In this document: positions 1-13,333 of the stretch, piece by piece
Position numbering within the stretch: the stretch's first letter is position 1
How the letters are laid out: every line of letters starts with the position of its first letter
From: Takakia lepidozioides
Taxonomy: Eukaryota; Streptophyta; Takakiopsida; Takakiales; Takakiaceae
NCBI GenBank assembly: GCA_030704615.1
Contig: CM060733.1
Span: 58,158,001-58,222,000 of the forward strand
DNA length: 64,000 nucleotides
Direction: 5' to 3'
Translations under genes and position numbers: made by a program
The notes under the pieces: model-generated
Database searches by the model: none
Told to the model about the DNA's origin: nothing
What the model saw: the letters and a program-made list of their open reading frames with translations, nothing else

Positions 1-965
1 CAAGACGCTCAATATACCCTACTTTCCTGAAGGGTATATCTAATCAGGGTATATAAGGGTCTTTATGTGCCTTCATAGCCTTCATGTGCTAGGTCTTTTC
101 TCTTTTTTTTTGTGTTGTTAGGGAGCCTTGAGCTATAAGAAAGTTCCAATCACAGCTAAAACAAATGTTACATATATATCATTCCTTAAATGTCATATAA
201 CCCAAACAATACCTCTTCAGATCTCGCATATATATATATAAAAGGAAACCTGACAGCCCACAATTTAGGTCCTCGAGGGGTTTTTATTTATTTAAGGAAA
301 TCTGGGAGCGACAGCCCACAATTCAATTCAGGCCATTGAGGAGGGGGAAAGATTAACCCCCTTTCATTTATGGGCCATGAGACCTGCAGGACGATCAACG
401 CCCAAACATACCGTCACACGAACAATCCCACACACGGGGCAGGGCAGCGGGTTCGAACCCTGAACCACCCGAGTGACACACACTGTGCACTAACCAGCTG
501 AGCTACCAGCCGATGTGCTTTTTTTTAAATTTCAAACCTCCTCCATCTTGCATTGGAAATTAACACCAAAATATTATGCAATATCTTATCAATTTTCTCT
601 TTCACCATAGTTTTTTTTTTTTTTTTTTTTTTTTGTGGTACATATTGAAGAACATCTTGTGAGCAGTCGCTCCCAGGTTTCCTTTTTGAAACAAAAAAAA
701 CAAAAAAAAAATAAAAAATCATGTATTCTTTAAAACCATTAAATTATGTATTAATGGCAATAACTATTCATACCCTCAGGGTATATTTTGGCATATATAT
801 CCCTACCCTGGGGTTATATAGAAATCTGAGTTAATTTACCCATACCCGGAGGGTAAATAATTTTTTGAGATTTCAATTTATCCGTAAATGATATGACAAA
901 AATAATTTACTTATACCCTAAGGGTATATTGAAATCAATATACCCGCACAACACTGGTAAATTCC
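1..965. repeat. AT-rich stretch with repeated TACCC/GGGTA palindromes
   Basis: Short near-palindromes of the form TACCC-N-GGGTA recur near 12-40, 769-785, 841-857 and 911-931, separated by A/T-rich sequence and a long T run (609-634). The motif frames the SINE listed separately. It may be the remnant of a small palindrome-rich transposon; I could not define inverted termini or a target duplication. No coding sequence is supported here. Confidence 0.4.
225..517 (-). mobile_element. tRNA-derived SINE
   Basis: On the minus strand there is an RNA polymerase III A box (TAGCTCAGCTGG, positions 505-494) and a B box (GGGTTCGAACCC, 460-449) about 33 bases apart, as in a tRNA. The flanking sequence does not complete a tRNA cloverleaf. 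The non-tRNA body continues towards position 225 and contains a short duplicated segment (TTGTGGGCTGTC, seen twice on the minus strand). A tRNA-like head with an unrelated body is the structure of a plant SINE. The 3' limit and the target duplication are uncertain. Confidence 0.55.
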
Positions 966-1060
966 CACATGTGCTCCTCTTTGATATCTACAATTCATCT
1001 TCAAGGTTCACTTCCATCCACTATCATCCATGGGAACTAGAGCATGGAAAGTAATCTGAT

Positions 1061-1079
1061 GCGACCCCTATGGGGTCGC
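1061..1079. repeat. Solitary GCGACCCC/GGGGTCGC palindrome
   Basis: A perfect 19-base palindrome of the GCGACCCC-N-GGGGTCGC family that is arrayed near the ends of CACTA-2 about 45 kb away. Here it stands alone, directly before a tandem repeat block. It may mark the remnant of a related element. Confidence 0.6.
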
Positions 1080-1084
1080 GCTTT

Positions 1085-1405
1085 AGGGGTTAACGCTAAA
1101 AGTAGCTTAGATCTTCACGTTACAAGTAGGTAGTCTTGTCTTGACTATGCATTCACTTGGGTCTAGAACTACTTTACCACTAAAAGTAGTTTGGACCCTA
1201 ACATTAGGACTATGCAATTATCTAGGTCTACCTAGAGTAACCATAAAAGTAGCTTGGACCTTAACGTTAGGACTACTCATTTACTTGGGTCTACAACTTT
1301 CCTAATGCTAAAAGTACATTACAAATAGGGAGTCTTGTCTCTACTAGGCATTCACTTAGGTCTACAATTACTTTAACGCTAAAAGTAGCTTGGACCTTAA
1401 CCCTT
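1085..1405. repeat. Diverged tandem repeat (CTAAAAGTAGCTTGGACC unit)
   Basis: Four to five diverged copies of a 65-95 base unit with the core CTAAAAGTAGCTTGGACCTTAAC, followed each time by 'ACTTGGGTCTACAA'-like sequence. No open reading frame runs through it. Confidence 0.6.
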
Positions 1406-4329
1406 AAACGCCCAAAAGCCCAAAATGGGTCGTTTCAAAGCTAAAAAAAGACATAACTTTCTTGGATCTTATTTAGGGTTGCAAACACAGGATGGTAGGC
1501 TCCCGCCAAAAAGAGCGGCGGTCCCGCCATTTTTCCTCTCTCGCACATCTCGTAGGCATCTGTTCCTGCGTGACTTGGTGCCCAGTGACCATTCATGGAG
1601 CAAGTTGTCGTTCCCTGTCCCCCGTAGGCTACAATATATATGATTGTTGTGGACCTGTGATTACTCCCCTTCCATTTTGCTTCATTTCATCAATGCAGAG
1701 ATTTTGTTCATGCTTCCAAAAGCGGCCAAAGAGGTCATTGTAGGTTTCAATCAACCAGTGGGTCTTCGCAATTCTATCATAGTCAGGTGTTGTCTTATGG
1801 GACGAGGGTATAAATCTGATTGGCTACTGCGCTCAAGACTTTTGTCACTTGTGCGCCATTGCAGCCTGGAGCTGATCCAGTCAACGGCACTTGTTCTAGG
1901 CATCTGATGAGTAAGACATGTCAGTATGCGACTAATGATAAGGAGGTGGCCGGTGCTGAACCGTACTAACTGCATCCCCTATAAATACACAGTGGCTGTC
2001 AATTGTTAGCCTTAGAAATGGAATCATATGCAATGGAATGATGGTGTGCAAAATAAAGTGTGAATGCGTTGCCAAAGTAAGTGTAACTTATGGTGTCACT
2101 TGATCCCACAGGGCTAGGGTCAGTACCCTCCGGTGGGTTGGTGTGTGTGTGAAATATATATAGTCAAATATAATTTATGACAACCATACACTACAACGTA
2201 CACATGAGATTTCCTACATCAAGTCGCACACTACCTCAGACAATAGTGACATGTTGTGAAGTAATGACTTGTGTGGGAACAAAAATGGCTTAGCAACCCA
2301 AATGCATAGATGACTAAGAATGTAGGGTTTTATATACAAATCTAGCAACTACCACATTCTGTGATGTCATATGTTGTGTATGCATTCTCAACAAGACAAG
2401 ACATACACGGAAGGCCCTTCCATTGAAAGTATGGAAACTATAGAATCATTTCAATTTTACCTATAAAAACATGTCAACTACCACATTGTGAAGTAGTTAT
2501 ACCTCAACAATGACTGTTCAGAGGATGTGAAAATGAGACACAATCATGGAATTAATGGTGTGGGATTTAGATTAATTTGTGTCTTATAGCTAATATAGCC
2601 TCCCTTCAACCTTGGTTGATTGCTAATTGCCCTTGGTTAACAAACTGGATGATCCACATAAGTTGGATGAAATATATGTGAATAAATGACTTAACATTTA
2701 TGAAGGAGCATCCAATTTTTTAATATTTAACAAATAACATTTAACCTTTGTGAATTACGGTCAGGGAGGTAGGACTTTTACAACAATTAGGGCAGTTTAA
2801 CATATGAGAAAATAACAGTTAACCAGGATAGATTGTAGCCAAGTAACATCCCTCTTCGACTTTGTCAGGAATTAATTCCTACCTAGTCTAGATTCCTCTT
2901 CCCTGTTTTCTGTAATGTTGGTTCTGAGTAGTGCCTCTGTAATCTGCCTTATGGCTCTCTGTAAGGTTATTTTTCCCTTCCCTCTTCTTCAATAAATTTT
3001 CCAGGGCTACAATCCCCCTATTATTATTATTATTATTTTAAAACACCCCTCCCTTATGTAATGAACACAAAATTATTGTTGTTTGTTGTCCAGAATATGC
3101 CATAATAGTTGAATTAGCCCACATTTCTACGGATCTCTATCCAACTGAGATACCCATGTCATGCCTTCCAACATACTCTGAATTTATGGTATAGTTGGGG
3201 ACGTGGACTTCCATAAACAGCAACTCACACCCACTCATGGTATGCAGCCTGCTTGCCAACTTATCCACTAGGAGAGGGTGGGCACCTACTGTTTGAGCCA
3301 AACCCTACGTGGCATGCATCATTTCTCAGGCATCCATTTCCCAAAAACAAACACTCGACAAAGATTGTGGCTTTGCACATGGGGTCACATGTGGGGCAGG
3401 CTGCTACCCGATCCTTCAAAAAATAAAATCAAGCAAAAGGGCGAGGACATCTAGCGGGCCGTCTATGGCATTGGGCCCACATGGCTCTTGCATGAATTAG
3501 GGTGGCTATTTGCATGGTGGCTATTCCATGTGGGGCCCATGGAGTGCATGCAATAGGCACGGGGTGAAGGAGTGCGGAAGGTTCTGGTGCCGAAGGTAGA
3601 GCTGGAAGCTACTTGGTGAAATAGTGGGAAGGTTCTGGTGCCGAAGGTAGAGCTGGAAGCTACTTGGTGAAATAGTGGGAAGGTTCTGGTGCCGAAGGTA
3701 GAGCTGGAAGCTACTTGGGGCTAAGGGTGAAATAGTGGGCTAGGCTGAGGTGGATTCAAATGTCATGGAGGTGACATGCTGAGGTGCATTCTCTCCAATA
3801 TCTGCGCATCTTAGACATCCAGTCACCATATTCACCTCAAATCCTTTGTAAAATCGGCGGAGAGGCGTACGGCATCGTCATGGAATATAACAAATTCCGT
3901 TGGAGATGTAATTTGAGCAGAAAAATGTTAGTTGCAAGCAATAGTCCGACATGAATAATAATTCACCTAAGAAAATAAAAGTCCTGATGTATAACATAAG
4001 CTGCCTCATAACCCAATACAACATAGTTTTGACCAATATATATAGGTATATCCAAGATAGTGTTACATCCTGCTATTCCCCACACCCATGCGGACCCCAC
4101 ACCGGACACTACAAAAACAATCACGTTGACATTCAAGTTAATTATTTTTTTAAAGTTAAATTTCTGGAACAAAAAAAATAAAACCAAGCAATGCAGTGGG
4201 GTCCACCTGAACAATTACCAATTACTCCTCCCTTTCCCCCACCCGCTGTCAAAATGATGACGACAATGGTGGACCAAGTATGTGTCAACAAGTTGCGCTT
4301 TTTTTTATGATGCTTTCATTGATGAAAGT
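1406..4329. other. Intergenic stretch, no gene recognised
   Basis: Mostly AT-rich sequence with only short open frames that look random. Positions 2,870-3,040 resemble a 3' end, with AATAAA at 2,990 followed by a TTA/TAT simple repeat. A 51-base tandem repeat is listed separately. I see no gene. Confidence 0.5.
3576..3745. repeat. 51-base tandem repeat, about 3 copies
   Basis: A 51-base unit containing GAAGGTTCTGGTGCCGAAGG starts at 3,576, 3,627 and 3,678, nearly identical each time, and ends in a degenerate part copy. The period is divisible by three but no supported reading frame crosses it. Confidence 0.85.
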
Positions 4330-7300
4330 TGTATACATTCATCGAAGCAGCATATATGTTAAGCACGTGGAAGCAGCTGACCAGGCAAATACGTATATGA
4401 CAGGGTGTGGCAACCACTGCCAATCCGATCGAACCCAATGTCGCGGAAAGCTTTGCGATTTGGTAGGACCCGGATTGTCGATGCCGGATCGCCTAGTGTT
4501 GGTACTGTGGCCCTGCATCCTTGCTACTGCAACTCCGACTCTATCACCTGGCTTTTACTCTGCTTTTATGGTGGGCTGCCACCCGCGCTCCGCTAGTGAG
4601 ACATGTGTGCTGTGGAGGGTACTAAAGCCTGCTGCAGGCCAGGCTAATGATCCGGAGGAGAGAAGCCACTAGGGCACCTTTCCATTGACCCCCCTCACCC
4701 CGTGAACTAGTTGACCTCATATGGATCAGCACATGTCAAGGCCTCACTAGGAGATTCAACGGGTTGCGCATTGTAGCCAGTTTTGCTGCAGTCTGCTCTA
4801 CGGCATCCACGGTTTGAGGGGTGTCACATGGAAAGAGGCCCTTGTTAGTGAGCCAGGCTGGCCTGAAAGTGAGCTGTGCGGCCCTTTACATCGTGTGAGC
4901 CGATAGCAAGAAGGACATGCTTCAAATGTCGTTGTTTAAGTTAGTCTGAAGAACAGTCTACCTCACAACCGTGAAAAGTTGAACTCTCTACTTAGAGTTT
5001 ATCTAGTTTGTGGGGTCGAATTTGTTGTGGGGATGTCGAGTTTGAGCTATATGTATCACTAAAGGTGCATGATAACGGCCTACAGTGCTCAAACTAGACA
5101 ACAAAAAACTATCCTTTTTCTAGAGTCAACAGGCGCAAGATAGTCCCGGAGCAAGTTGGCACTTTGCATAAATCCCGTCAAGTGGCAGTTGGGGTGTGAT
5201 CCAAATTTGACCTACCTACGTACCAGCAGGTAGCTCCATAGAATTTTCTTACTTGGAAGATACTCTAACTTATATGGAATGGGTAACGTAGAACCAACCA
5301 ACCGTCTGTAAAATTTCGGTCGCCACGTAGTAATGAAGCGGGCCCATGCCCGTGGGACATCAGAATCATCCAGTATTTCTATTAGCGAAGTTAAGAAGAC
5401 AGTTGGCCCCCATACTATATCTGATAGCGTGCCTCAGGGACACGCCCAATATAAACTTACTGTACTGGAGCTCTCTGATTTGTGCGAAGTCACTTCGGAG
5501 CCATCCATTGAATGTCGAAGTAATGGGACTACACTTATTTCTATGAGAAGACACAACTATGTATAGATATTAAATTGTATTTACGGGTCATGAAAATCCT
5601 TGAGAGATCTAACTTTGATGCGGGAGGAGGTATCCCGGGATGGAAATAATAAGTAAACACTAGGTATTCTGCACAGTACCCCCCTCAGCTGCTTAGACTG
5701 TCACTAACCAGAGCTAAGCTAAGCCAAATACCCTTGGAAGTTGAAAAGCTTATCATCGCACAAGATATTCCACATGAGTTTGAGACTTCTGTGGGGTCAG
5801 TGAGGAGCGAAGACGGTGTAGACACGTGCTGCTGTCAGTAGGCAGGCTGCTACCGACCCAGCTTGTACCGGTCCCTTTTGTGATGCAAAATGAGCGGTCC
5901 AACAAAGATCTGCAGTGGCCAATAAGAAGGAAGTCTTCCGTTTACTATCATTAAAATGAGACAAATGTGTGATCCCTTGGTGGACTACCATACGTCAAGG
6001 GGTGATTGAGAAGAGGACGGGCGATTAATGACACCGCCATATGGGGAAGTAGGCCCCAAGTTCTGCCATCTGGGATAGAGCGCACCTCCACGCCAAGAAA
6101 GTAGGAAGATTCTGAGATTTCCAGGGTCATCCACATTTGCCTTTTTCCTTGACGTACATGCTTGCCTAATTTGCAACCTGTCCAGACCCCCGAGATTGCT
6201 GGTCAGTTGACACGAGCACTTGAACTAACTGCCCGATCAGATCCTCAATTTCATCTTATCCTTGCAGGGAGAAAATTAAAATATTGGGACGTGTAAGGAA
6301 CTCATTCATGATCTGTAGTAGTGGTTCAATTGATGCTTGGGGTGGGTACCCTTCGCCCCGAGCCACCAAATATTGGGGGACCCAATGTCCTGTCAGGGTC
6401 CAGGAGCTTGCCCAAGTTCCAATGAAGTGAGTCAGTAATCGATTGATGAACATACATCTTGAGCATCAAGAGACGTAAATGTCTGACATGATGCCAGCTA
6501 TATACAACTCTCACTCGCACAATGTAGCAAAATCATCCAGCTGGGGAGGAGTGACGACTTTTGGATGGCGACACAGATCATCAATACCTATGTGACACAG
6601 AAGATTGACTGCAGGTCGAGCTGTCAGACGTTAGGATAAACGACGCTGCTGCACCAAATGCTGCCAGATACCTAGACGTTCCCAATAACGTTGCCACTGC
6701 ATGTTGTTGCAATGTTCATTTCCTTCGTCTACTTGCGAGTGCTTACGGAGATGTTGTTGGGCAAGGAGTCATTCCTCAACTCTCAACTTGGTGACAATGA
6801 ATTGTTGAGGAAATGGGCTTTGAAGTTCGAAAGTTTGCAAAATCTTTGTTTCTCTCTGACTGATAGGCTGTTTTATTAGATTCCTTACCCAGTCTGCAAT
6901 TCGGTTCCAGCAATTCTTATTCTCTGCACCTTTTTTGTATTTAGGTTCCTAGGATAGCGGTTTAGTTCCTCAATTTCAGGGCCTCTCCTTTCTTTAGACA
7001 AGAAAAACAAATATCCTAGTGGGGCTGACTTGGCGCGGTTTCCACCAAAAAAGAAAATCGTGGAGACGAGAGACATGGGGTAAATTGAGCCACTAGGGCA
7101 AAACCAAAACTACTTCTCCTTGAGGCCGGGTAGGCTACTCCCCCTGTTATGTATGGGCGCTGCATTCTGCGCTCTCTACACATGTAGGAAAGGTGGGTCC
7201 CCTTCACACTGAAGCAAATGGTTTGCAATCTCCTGCTCCAACAGGGTCCCACGCCTGTCACAGCGAATTGACTCAAAGCTGACAAGAGCGGCGGCTAGCT

Positions 7301-9980
7301 TTAATAACCTCTTTGTTCCGCTACTACCTCGAGCTTTCCTGCAAGAGAGGGGCCAAGGCCTCGGGTTAAAGCCCTCACTTGGCCTCTGAACTTGAAAATA
7401 CTATGTGTGAAGTGTGAAGTGTGAACCCACCAGGGACCAGAATTTCTGGGGTTGCCCTTCTGTGTATGCCTTGGTTTCTCTGAGTACCGTTGGCAAAGAA
7501 CTATCTTGCAGAGGACCTACAAGAGAAGCTGCTGCCCCTTCGCTAAAGAAAAGCTTTTCCCCACAAGGAGGTTTTGGGTGACGGGTTGTCATTGGTTAAG
7601 GTAGGGGCCATGACTTATACCCTACCTCTCTGGGTATAAGGATAATGGCCACGTAGGCGCCAAGTAAGATTAAGTTGTTTTGGCCCTTGGACCAAGTGTG
7701 AGGCCCAGCCGAGCCAAGAGTCAATTCCGACCAATACAATCACTTGGGTTTTGGCCCTACACTGCTGGGCTTGAAAGCGGCCTTTTAAGATGACAACTAG
7801 GAGAGAACGAACACCAATGTGCCAGTGGAGAAATGGAATCTCTCCTTCGAGTCTTTTGCTCCATGTCAGACCGCTCCGTGCTGGCCTTGTCTTTAAATAC
7901 GGCTCTTTCCGCTGAAGCACCCTGTAGTCTGGTATAGACCTTCTAGCGAGCAGAGCAGCTAGAGCTAAACGTGGGCCTTTTACGATTTTCTTAGATGTGA
8001 CATTGAGTCCGTCGCTGGTCGAGCTTCCATTGCAATCCTTGTAGTGTTGCCGGGCATCACAAACTCGGCCTTTCAATTGGTGTCCCTTTCTCTATTTCGT
8101 ACCGCAAACTTCACTGGAGTAGTTTCCTGTGAGTGACAATGGGACTTTCTCCGTAAGTATTCAGCTTTTTCCAGCAAGGAGGGTTCTTCACTTCGCGCTC
8201 CGCCGGCGGTGTATCGTTATCAACCTTCCACAGAGCTTCAGTAGGGAGTCTTCCCGCCAAGCGTGTTCCAGATTAACAGGTCAGTTAAGAAGTAGTTCAT
8301 AGTCCTTCAGCTTGATGATTTAGCAATGTCGTGAATTTCTGTCCTCAAAATCGCTGCACGAGAGGGTTAGTATACAATGGCCGAATATTTTCTACTATCC
8401 CCGAGTCGGCCTTCTTGATGACCCAGAAGTAACTGCAATGCGGGTGTTCCTAATGTACCCGTTTGCGCGCTTTGGGCGGTCAACCATAAGCACTCGTACT
8501 GCGCAGGCAACTGCATTCCAAGCAGAATTGGAAGCTGGCCGCCATAGCGGTGACCGGAATGTCCACTAACCCACAATTCACTGTAACCAAGGCAATACAT
8601 TGTATGACATTGTTCGCAGGAGTGCTTGTGAGAGAGAAAAGAGAGCGTGTACAGGTGTTAGAATCCCAGGTGTTGACGACCAATGCAGTTGACATGTCGT
8701 AGCGAAGAGATAATGGTTCCTGCTTTACAGGTGGTATGGATAAGCATAAGGAACCGTATTTAGCACAGTGTCACAGTAGATCATTGTAAAAGTCAAATAT
8801 ATCTTTGAACATCCACCGTCCGGACCTTTCCTCAAGCAGGCATTTGTAGAATTCTTCTCCTCAGCAGCTCGAAACAAGGGGCATGAAGTGGGCACTTGCT
8901 GACTCTTCGGCTGGAGGCCATTTCTCGGTTTTTCTTGGCAAGCTTTTCTTGCTCCCTCCCAGCCATGGATCTCTCTACAATTCGAGTGAAAATGTCGAAT
9001 TTCAGTGATTCCGATATTCGCTCTTTGAGTCTCTCACTGCACTTGGGTGCCCACCCAGCTCATATCGTGTATCTCTCAGAGAGTGGATCATTTCTCCAAT
9101 GTCAGGACTCCTCCATAAGAACTTCCCAGGTACCCTAGACCCCCTAGTACACTTTTCTCGACCAGCTGTGGACACGTGCGCGAGCACTGTATTGTGCCAT
9201 CAAAATGAAAAGCTGGTCTAGAAGTACCCAATTTCTAGATTCTCATGTGCCTTGAGCTTTCTAAGATTCGATTGGAAGACCATGGGTTCCGTTGGCGCAG
9301 CTGCACACGAGAACTGCGGGTCCTGGCGATTTTTGGATTTCAACGTCTGCGACCGACGGTCGCACGATCGTTGCACGTCTATATGCCAGGCGGTCATAGA
9401 CAGATCATAGCTGATGATGACTCCATATAATATATATGACATTCTAGACTTGTATACGACCAACTGGCAGTAAGTATTTGTGCTGGACATGCAATCCACC
9501 ATGTTCGGGGGATTGTAAAGTAGTTCATAAGCATCCCCGGGCAGTGCGGTGTGATGTAAGTCCTTCGTCATTGTTTCAGTCCCTAGCTCTGTTGCTCATG
9601 GAGCGCAATGCCAGTTGGGGAAGCGTCCGCAGGCTCTCCTGACGCGTGGTTTGCATCATGCAGCTTCTGTTGACAACTTGTGGCGGAGAAGGAGCTTCAA
9701 TACTTGTGGCAGAGGACGGTAGCAGGTTTGACAGATCTTGCATGGTGAGTGGTGACCAATGGCCTGCACATCACTTGTTTGACCCAACGAAAGAAAAGTG
9801 GTATCCCCTTTTGTTTACTGCGCTACTATGAAGGCAAAGCGAAGGCCCCTGGGTGAGGGGCGAGAGGTGCGATTCGGCCACCGCCAACGTAAAGATCTCC
9901 GCGCACCTCGCCGCCTCTAGCTACTCGCGAGTAAGGAGGAACTTAGGGCGGCTGCTAAAGTGGGAAGGAAACGGTGGGCC
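4330..9980. other. CpG-rich stretch without a recognised gene
   Basis: This stretch is visibly richer in G+C and keeps far more CpG than the sequence on either side. The open frames are short or, for the longest (about 153 codons, minus strand, 7,615-8,076), have no motif I know. It could be unmethylated upstream sequence of the dioxygenase gene, an organelle-to-nucleus transfer (its texture resembles plant mitochondrial intergenic DNA), or an old gene. I recognise no mitochondrial gene in it, so I leave it unassigned. Confidence 0.3.
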
Positions 9981-9991
9981 CAACAAGGTTG

Positions 9992-10000
9992 TTTATAAGG
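9992..10000 (+). promoter_or_regulatory. Possible TATA box of the dioxygenase gene
   Basis: TTTATAAGG lies about 320 bases before the chosen ATG of the dioxygenase gene, at the end of a GC-rich stretch. Its position would give a 5' UTR of about 290 bases. This is inferred from sequence alone. Confidence 0.4.
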
Positions 10001-10318
10001 TTCAGTGATTCTCAAACATCAGTGGAGAGTGTAGCTCAGTTGAAAGTGCGACTCGATAATTCACTCCGACTGTTTGCAGATTTCGGAGACAGTCGACTTA
10101 GATCTTCCTTCTGAAGACAAAAAAGTCCAGAGTTTCAGTGATTCGTTCAGGTTGCTGCGCATGGGCTTCCGGAAGTCGTATCCGGGGCAAGCACCCTAGA
10201 CCCACCTGGCAAGTAGCTCTCCGTATCCGCATGCTCATCCACTCCTCCAGGAACTTGGAACTATTTACACCCGGTGCTTCCTCTTCCCTACTCCACCTCT
10301 GTGGAAAGTTTGTCGAGA

Positions 10319-12608
10319 ATGCCTCTCACGCGGTCTTCAGACGTGTCATCTCTCATGCACGTATCAGGAAGCCAATCCCTTCAACCGAAGAATTCTAGCC
10401 TTCTCAGAGGTGCCAGTGGTGATTTGAGGTCCATTAGACCTGAGGCTGCGAGATCAAACCTTTTAAGAGGCGCCAGTGCTGATTTATCTGAGTTCATATG
10501 GCCGAAGGACCAGCGTCCAGAAGTTCCTCACAATGACTTCGAGAGGGCTCAGGAGCTGCCAATCATAGACTTCTCAGGTCTCCAATCTGGAGATGTAACC
10601 CACAAAGCGAAAATTGCAACAGAACTGACAAAAATCTTTTCTGAATGGGGTTTCGTAGAAGTTGTGAACCATGGTGTGTCTCTCCCTCTCATCGAAAACA
10701 TGCAAAGCCAGGCCAACAGGTTTTTTGAGTTACCGCTCGAGGAGAAACAGAAAGCTGTGGTGACCAGCTCGGACAAGGAAATTCCTTTTGGCTTTGTACT
10801 TCATAGTGGCTTCAATTACGCTGGACGCCCTTGGGTTGATCGATTCCAGTGCAAGTGGGCGCCCGGCGGGTGTCGGATAAGAGAAGCTGCTGAGCAGGTG
10901 TTTGAGAAGGCTGATGCCGAAGGGTTCAGGTTATAAATCTAATCTAACCTCGTCGATAGATTTTTCATGCCTCTGGAGTCCCACGCAGATGTTGTTAGGA
11001 CTGGCTACAGCAGTCTTTTTGGGGCGTTTTAGAGCAAGAGAGACTAGACTCAGGGTCGTGGATCATGACAACTGAGTTGTGCTGCTAAGATCACAGCGCT
11101 GAGATGTCCGCAAATGATGCTAAACATCTGTAGCTGTCATGTAGGAGGTAGCTGAGTTCAAACGCAATAGGGATCCTAGTAATGCGATGGTACCTTTGTA
11201 GCTGTGTCTCTAACAGACATCCCCTGTGCAGTAAAACGATGGACGACTACAACGCCAGCGTGGAAAAGCTCGGGTTACAGATTCTAGAGCTCTGTGCACA
11301 AGGGCTTGGCCTTGAACCCTCAACATTCACGAAACCTTTCCTGGAGGAGGAAGGTGATTGCATAGCCCGGGTAAACTACTACCCGCCATGCCCACAGCCA
11401 TCTCTTACTCTAGGACTCGGGGCGCACACCGACCCCAATCTTCTCACAATCCTCAACCAATGCAAGGTGGGAGGCTTGCAAGTCTGCAGGAAAGGCACAT
11501 GGATCACTGTTAAGCCCAGGCCCGGTTCCTTCATTGTCAACATCGGCGACTCTTTTGAGGTTTGTTGGGCTGTCCGGTTCAGTTCGTTTTCTGAAAATTA
11601 TTTGTTCAGTTTCATCTATTTGAGGGAGTGCACCTCCCGTATGATAACAAACTTGAAAGGAAAAGGCATGAAAGATTCAAGTAAAAATTAAATAGGTGGT
11701 CGTTTCTATTGCCTGCAACTGGAATTTGACACACTTGCACATCACCCTCCGTAGTGAGCAATGTCAAGTAGGGGAGAGAAGAGTGGTTGAGGAGAGATGG
11801 TAAAATTACTCTGTTTCTTGTGGGATTACTCTGTTTCTTGTGGGTTGGAACGAAAGAAATTAAAGTACCACCCAACAATATCTAACACTGGGAAATATAC
11901 ACAAGAAAAGCATTTGTACCAGAAATCTTACCCATTTTCAAAAGAAGATCTCCTTCTCTACTCTACTGGCAGGAACACTATCATTGATATATCGTGTATA
12001 CCTTTCTCATTATTTATCTATTTTGAGAGGGAAGGAGGATTGCATGTAAATGCAATTGACACATCATATCGTTAGCTTGGACCTAGTCTAATTGAAAACA
12101 ACTGCAAATCCGTCTCAAATCATTAGCATGATTTATTATTCACTTGCAAGTTAGTGTAGTAATTGGCAATTCTTTGTTTTACAATGTACAATACTTACTC
12201 AACGAATGCATTAATAAATTTGGAGTAAATGAGATCTTCTGCCATGAAATAAGAAAAGCTCACAATCTGAACTTTTGCTGCGAAAATATGAGATTATAGA
12301 AGTGTACAATGTATTCTAACATCTGTTGCATTTTAATTTGACAGGCATGGAGTAATGGACATTTCAGCAGTGTGCAGCATCGTGCTGTAGTGAATGACAA
12401 CAAATCCCGCATCTCTGTGGTGTTTTTTATGAATCCTCCCCCCAACTCAGTTATGTCAATCCCACCCAAGTTGGAGGATGCTAAGCACCCTTTGCAATTT
12501 CGTTCTGCATTCACATGGCTCGAGTACAGAACGAGAATGTTGCAAATGCACAAAGAAGGCAAGGGTAATTTAGCATCAAAAACTTGGTTGCGATTGAGGT
12601 CAATCTAG
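10319..12608 (+). CDS. 2-oxoglutarate/Fe(II)-dependent dioxygenase (3 exons)
   Basis: Modelled as exons 10,319-10,929, 11,232-11,559 and 12,345-12,608, all with GT-AG introns, giving 400 residues, a normal size for the plant DOXC class. Residues 79-190 form the N-terminal DIOX_N domain (LPIIDFS at 80-86, WGFVEVVNHGV at 110-120). The C-terminal 2OG-FeII_Oxy domain has the iron ligands H269, D271 (HTD) and H325, and the 2-oxoglutarate-binding pair R335/S337 (RIS), so all catalytic residues are present. The family oxidises small molecules such as flavonoids, gibberellins and alkaloids, usually in the cytosol; the substrate cannot be read from the sequence. The start is the first in-frame ATG. 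The N-terminal extension has a 20-residue internal duplication (LLRGAS at 28-33 and 48-53). Probably a functional gene. Confidence 0.88.
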
Positions 12609-13290
12609 CCTTCAATGAATACCTTAAGTCCATTGTAGAAAGTAGGAAGGATACCTTGAGGTAGAACAAATCTACAATTTATTTTAATCCAATGAAATTT
12701 AGGCTGGAAAATGTCTTTGGATCAACCAAGTTTATTATAGGAACAAAGCAGCATAAATAGAAGGAAACCGAAATGATAGACAACAAACTCTGATTGAACC
12801 CAACATAGCTAGCAGCCACTCCCCTTTGCCCATACTCTCTTTTGTGGGAGTGGACTTTCTACAGGATTTGACAAGTTATAAAAAAAATATGTGTGAGTAA
12901 AATAGAAACTTTTCCTCTATGCTTAAAAGAGCATCTTGGGATGTTGTAAAGTTGGTTTGTGTCCTTTTTAAATGAACTCCTCTTCAACTACAGAGACATA
13001 CTACACCTGCGACAATTCACCAACTGGAAGAAGCCTATTATTGTAGGGAAAAATAAATAAAAAATAAACAGTAATATCATATAGTGCAATGCATAGTAAC
13101 ATATTCCGTTTGAGAGGAGATTGTTTTGGGATTGAATAAGCATAATGTCATATCAAAAGAGGCATGCTTACAATCAATCATGTTCTTGGTCATAAAGTTG
13201 GCAAGTGGCCCAAAGAGAATCTATCAAGATTATCGCAAAAGAGGTCCCAAGAAACAAAAATGATTATCCAATTATTTGGGTGTTATAGAT

Positions 13291-13333
<43 letters not shown>

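Noticed and set aside
7615-8076. 153-codon minus-strand open frame in the CpG-rich stretch
   Set aside because: No motif, no codon pattern I trust, and other frames here are about as open; the long frame probably follows from the GC content.
10029-10075. GTAGCTCAGTTGAAAGTGCG, tRNA-like, in the dioxygenase 5' UTR
   Set aside because: No B box (GGTTCGANNCC) follows and no cloverleaf can be drawn.
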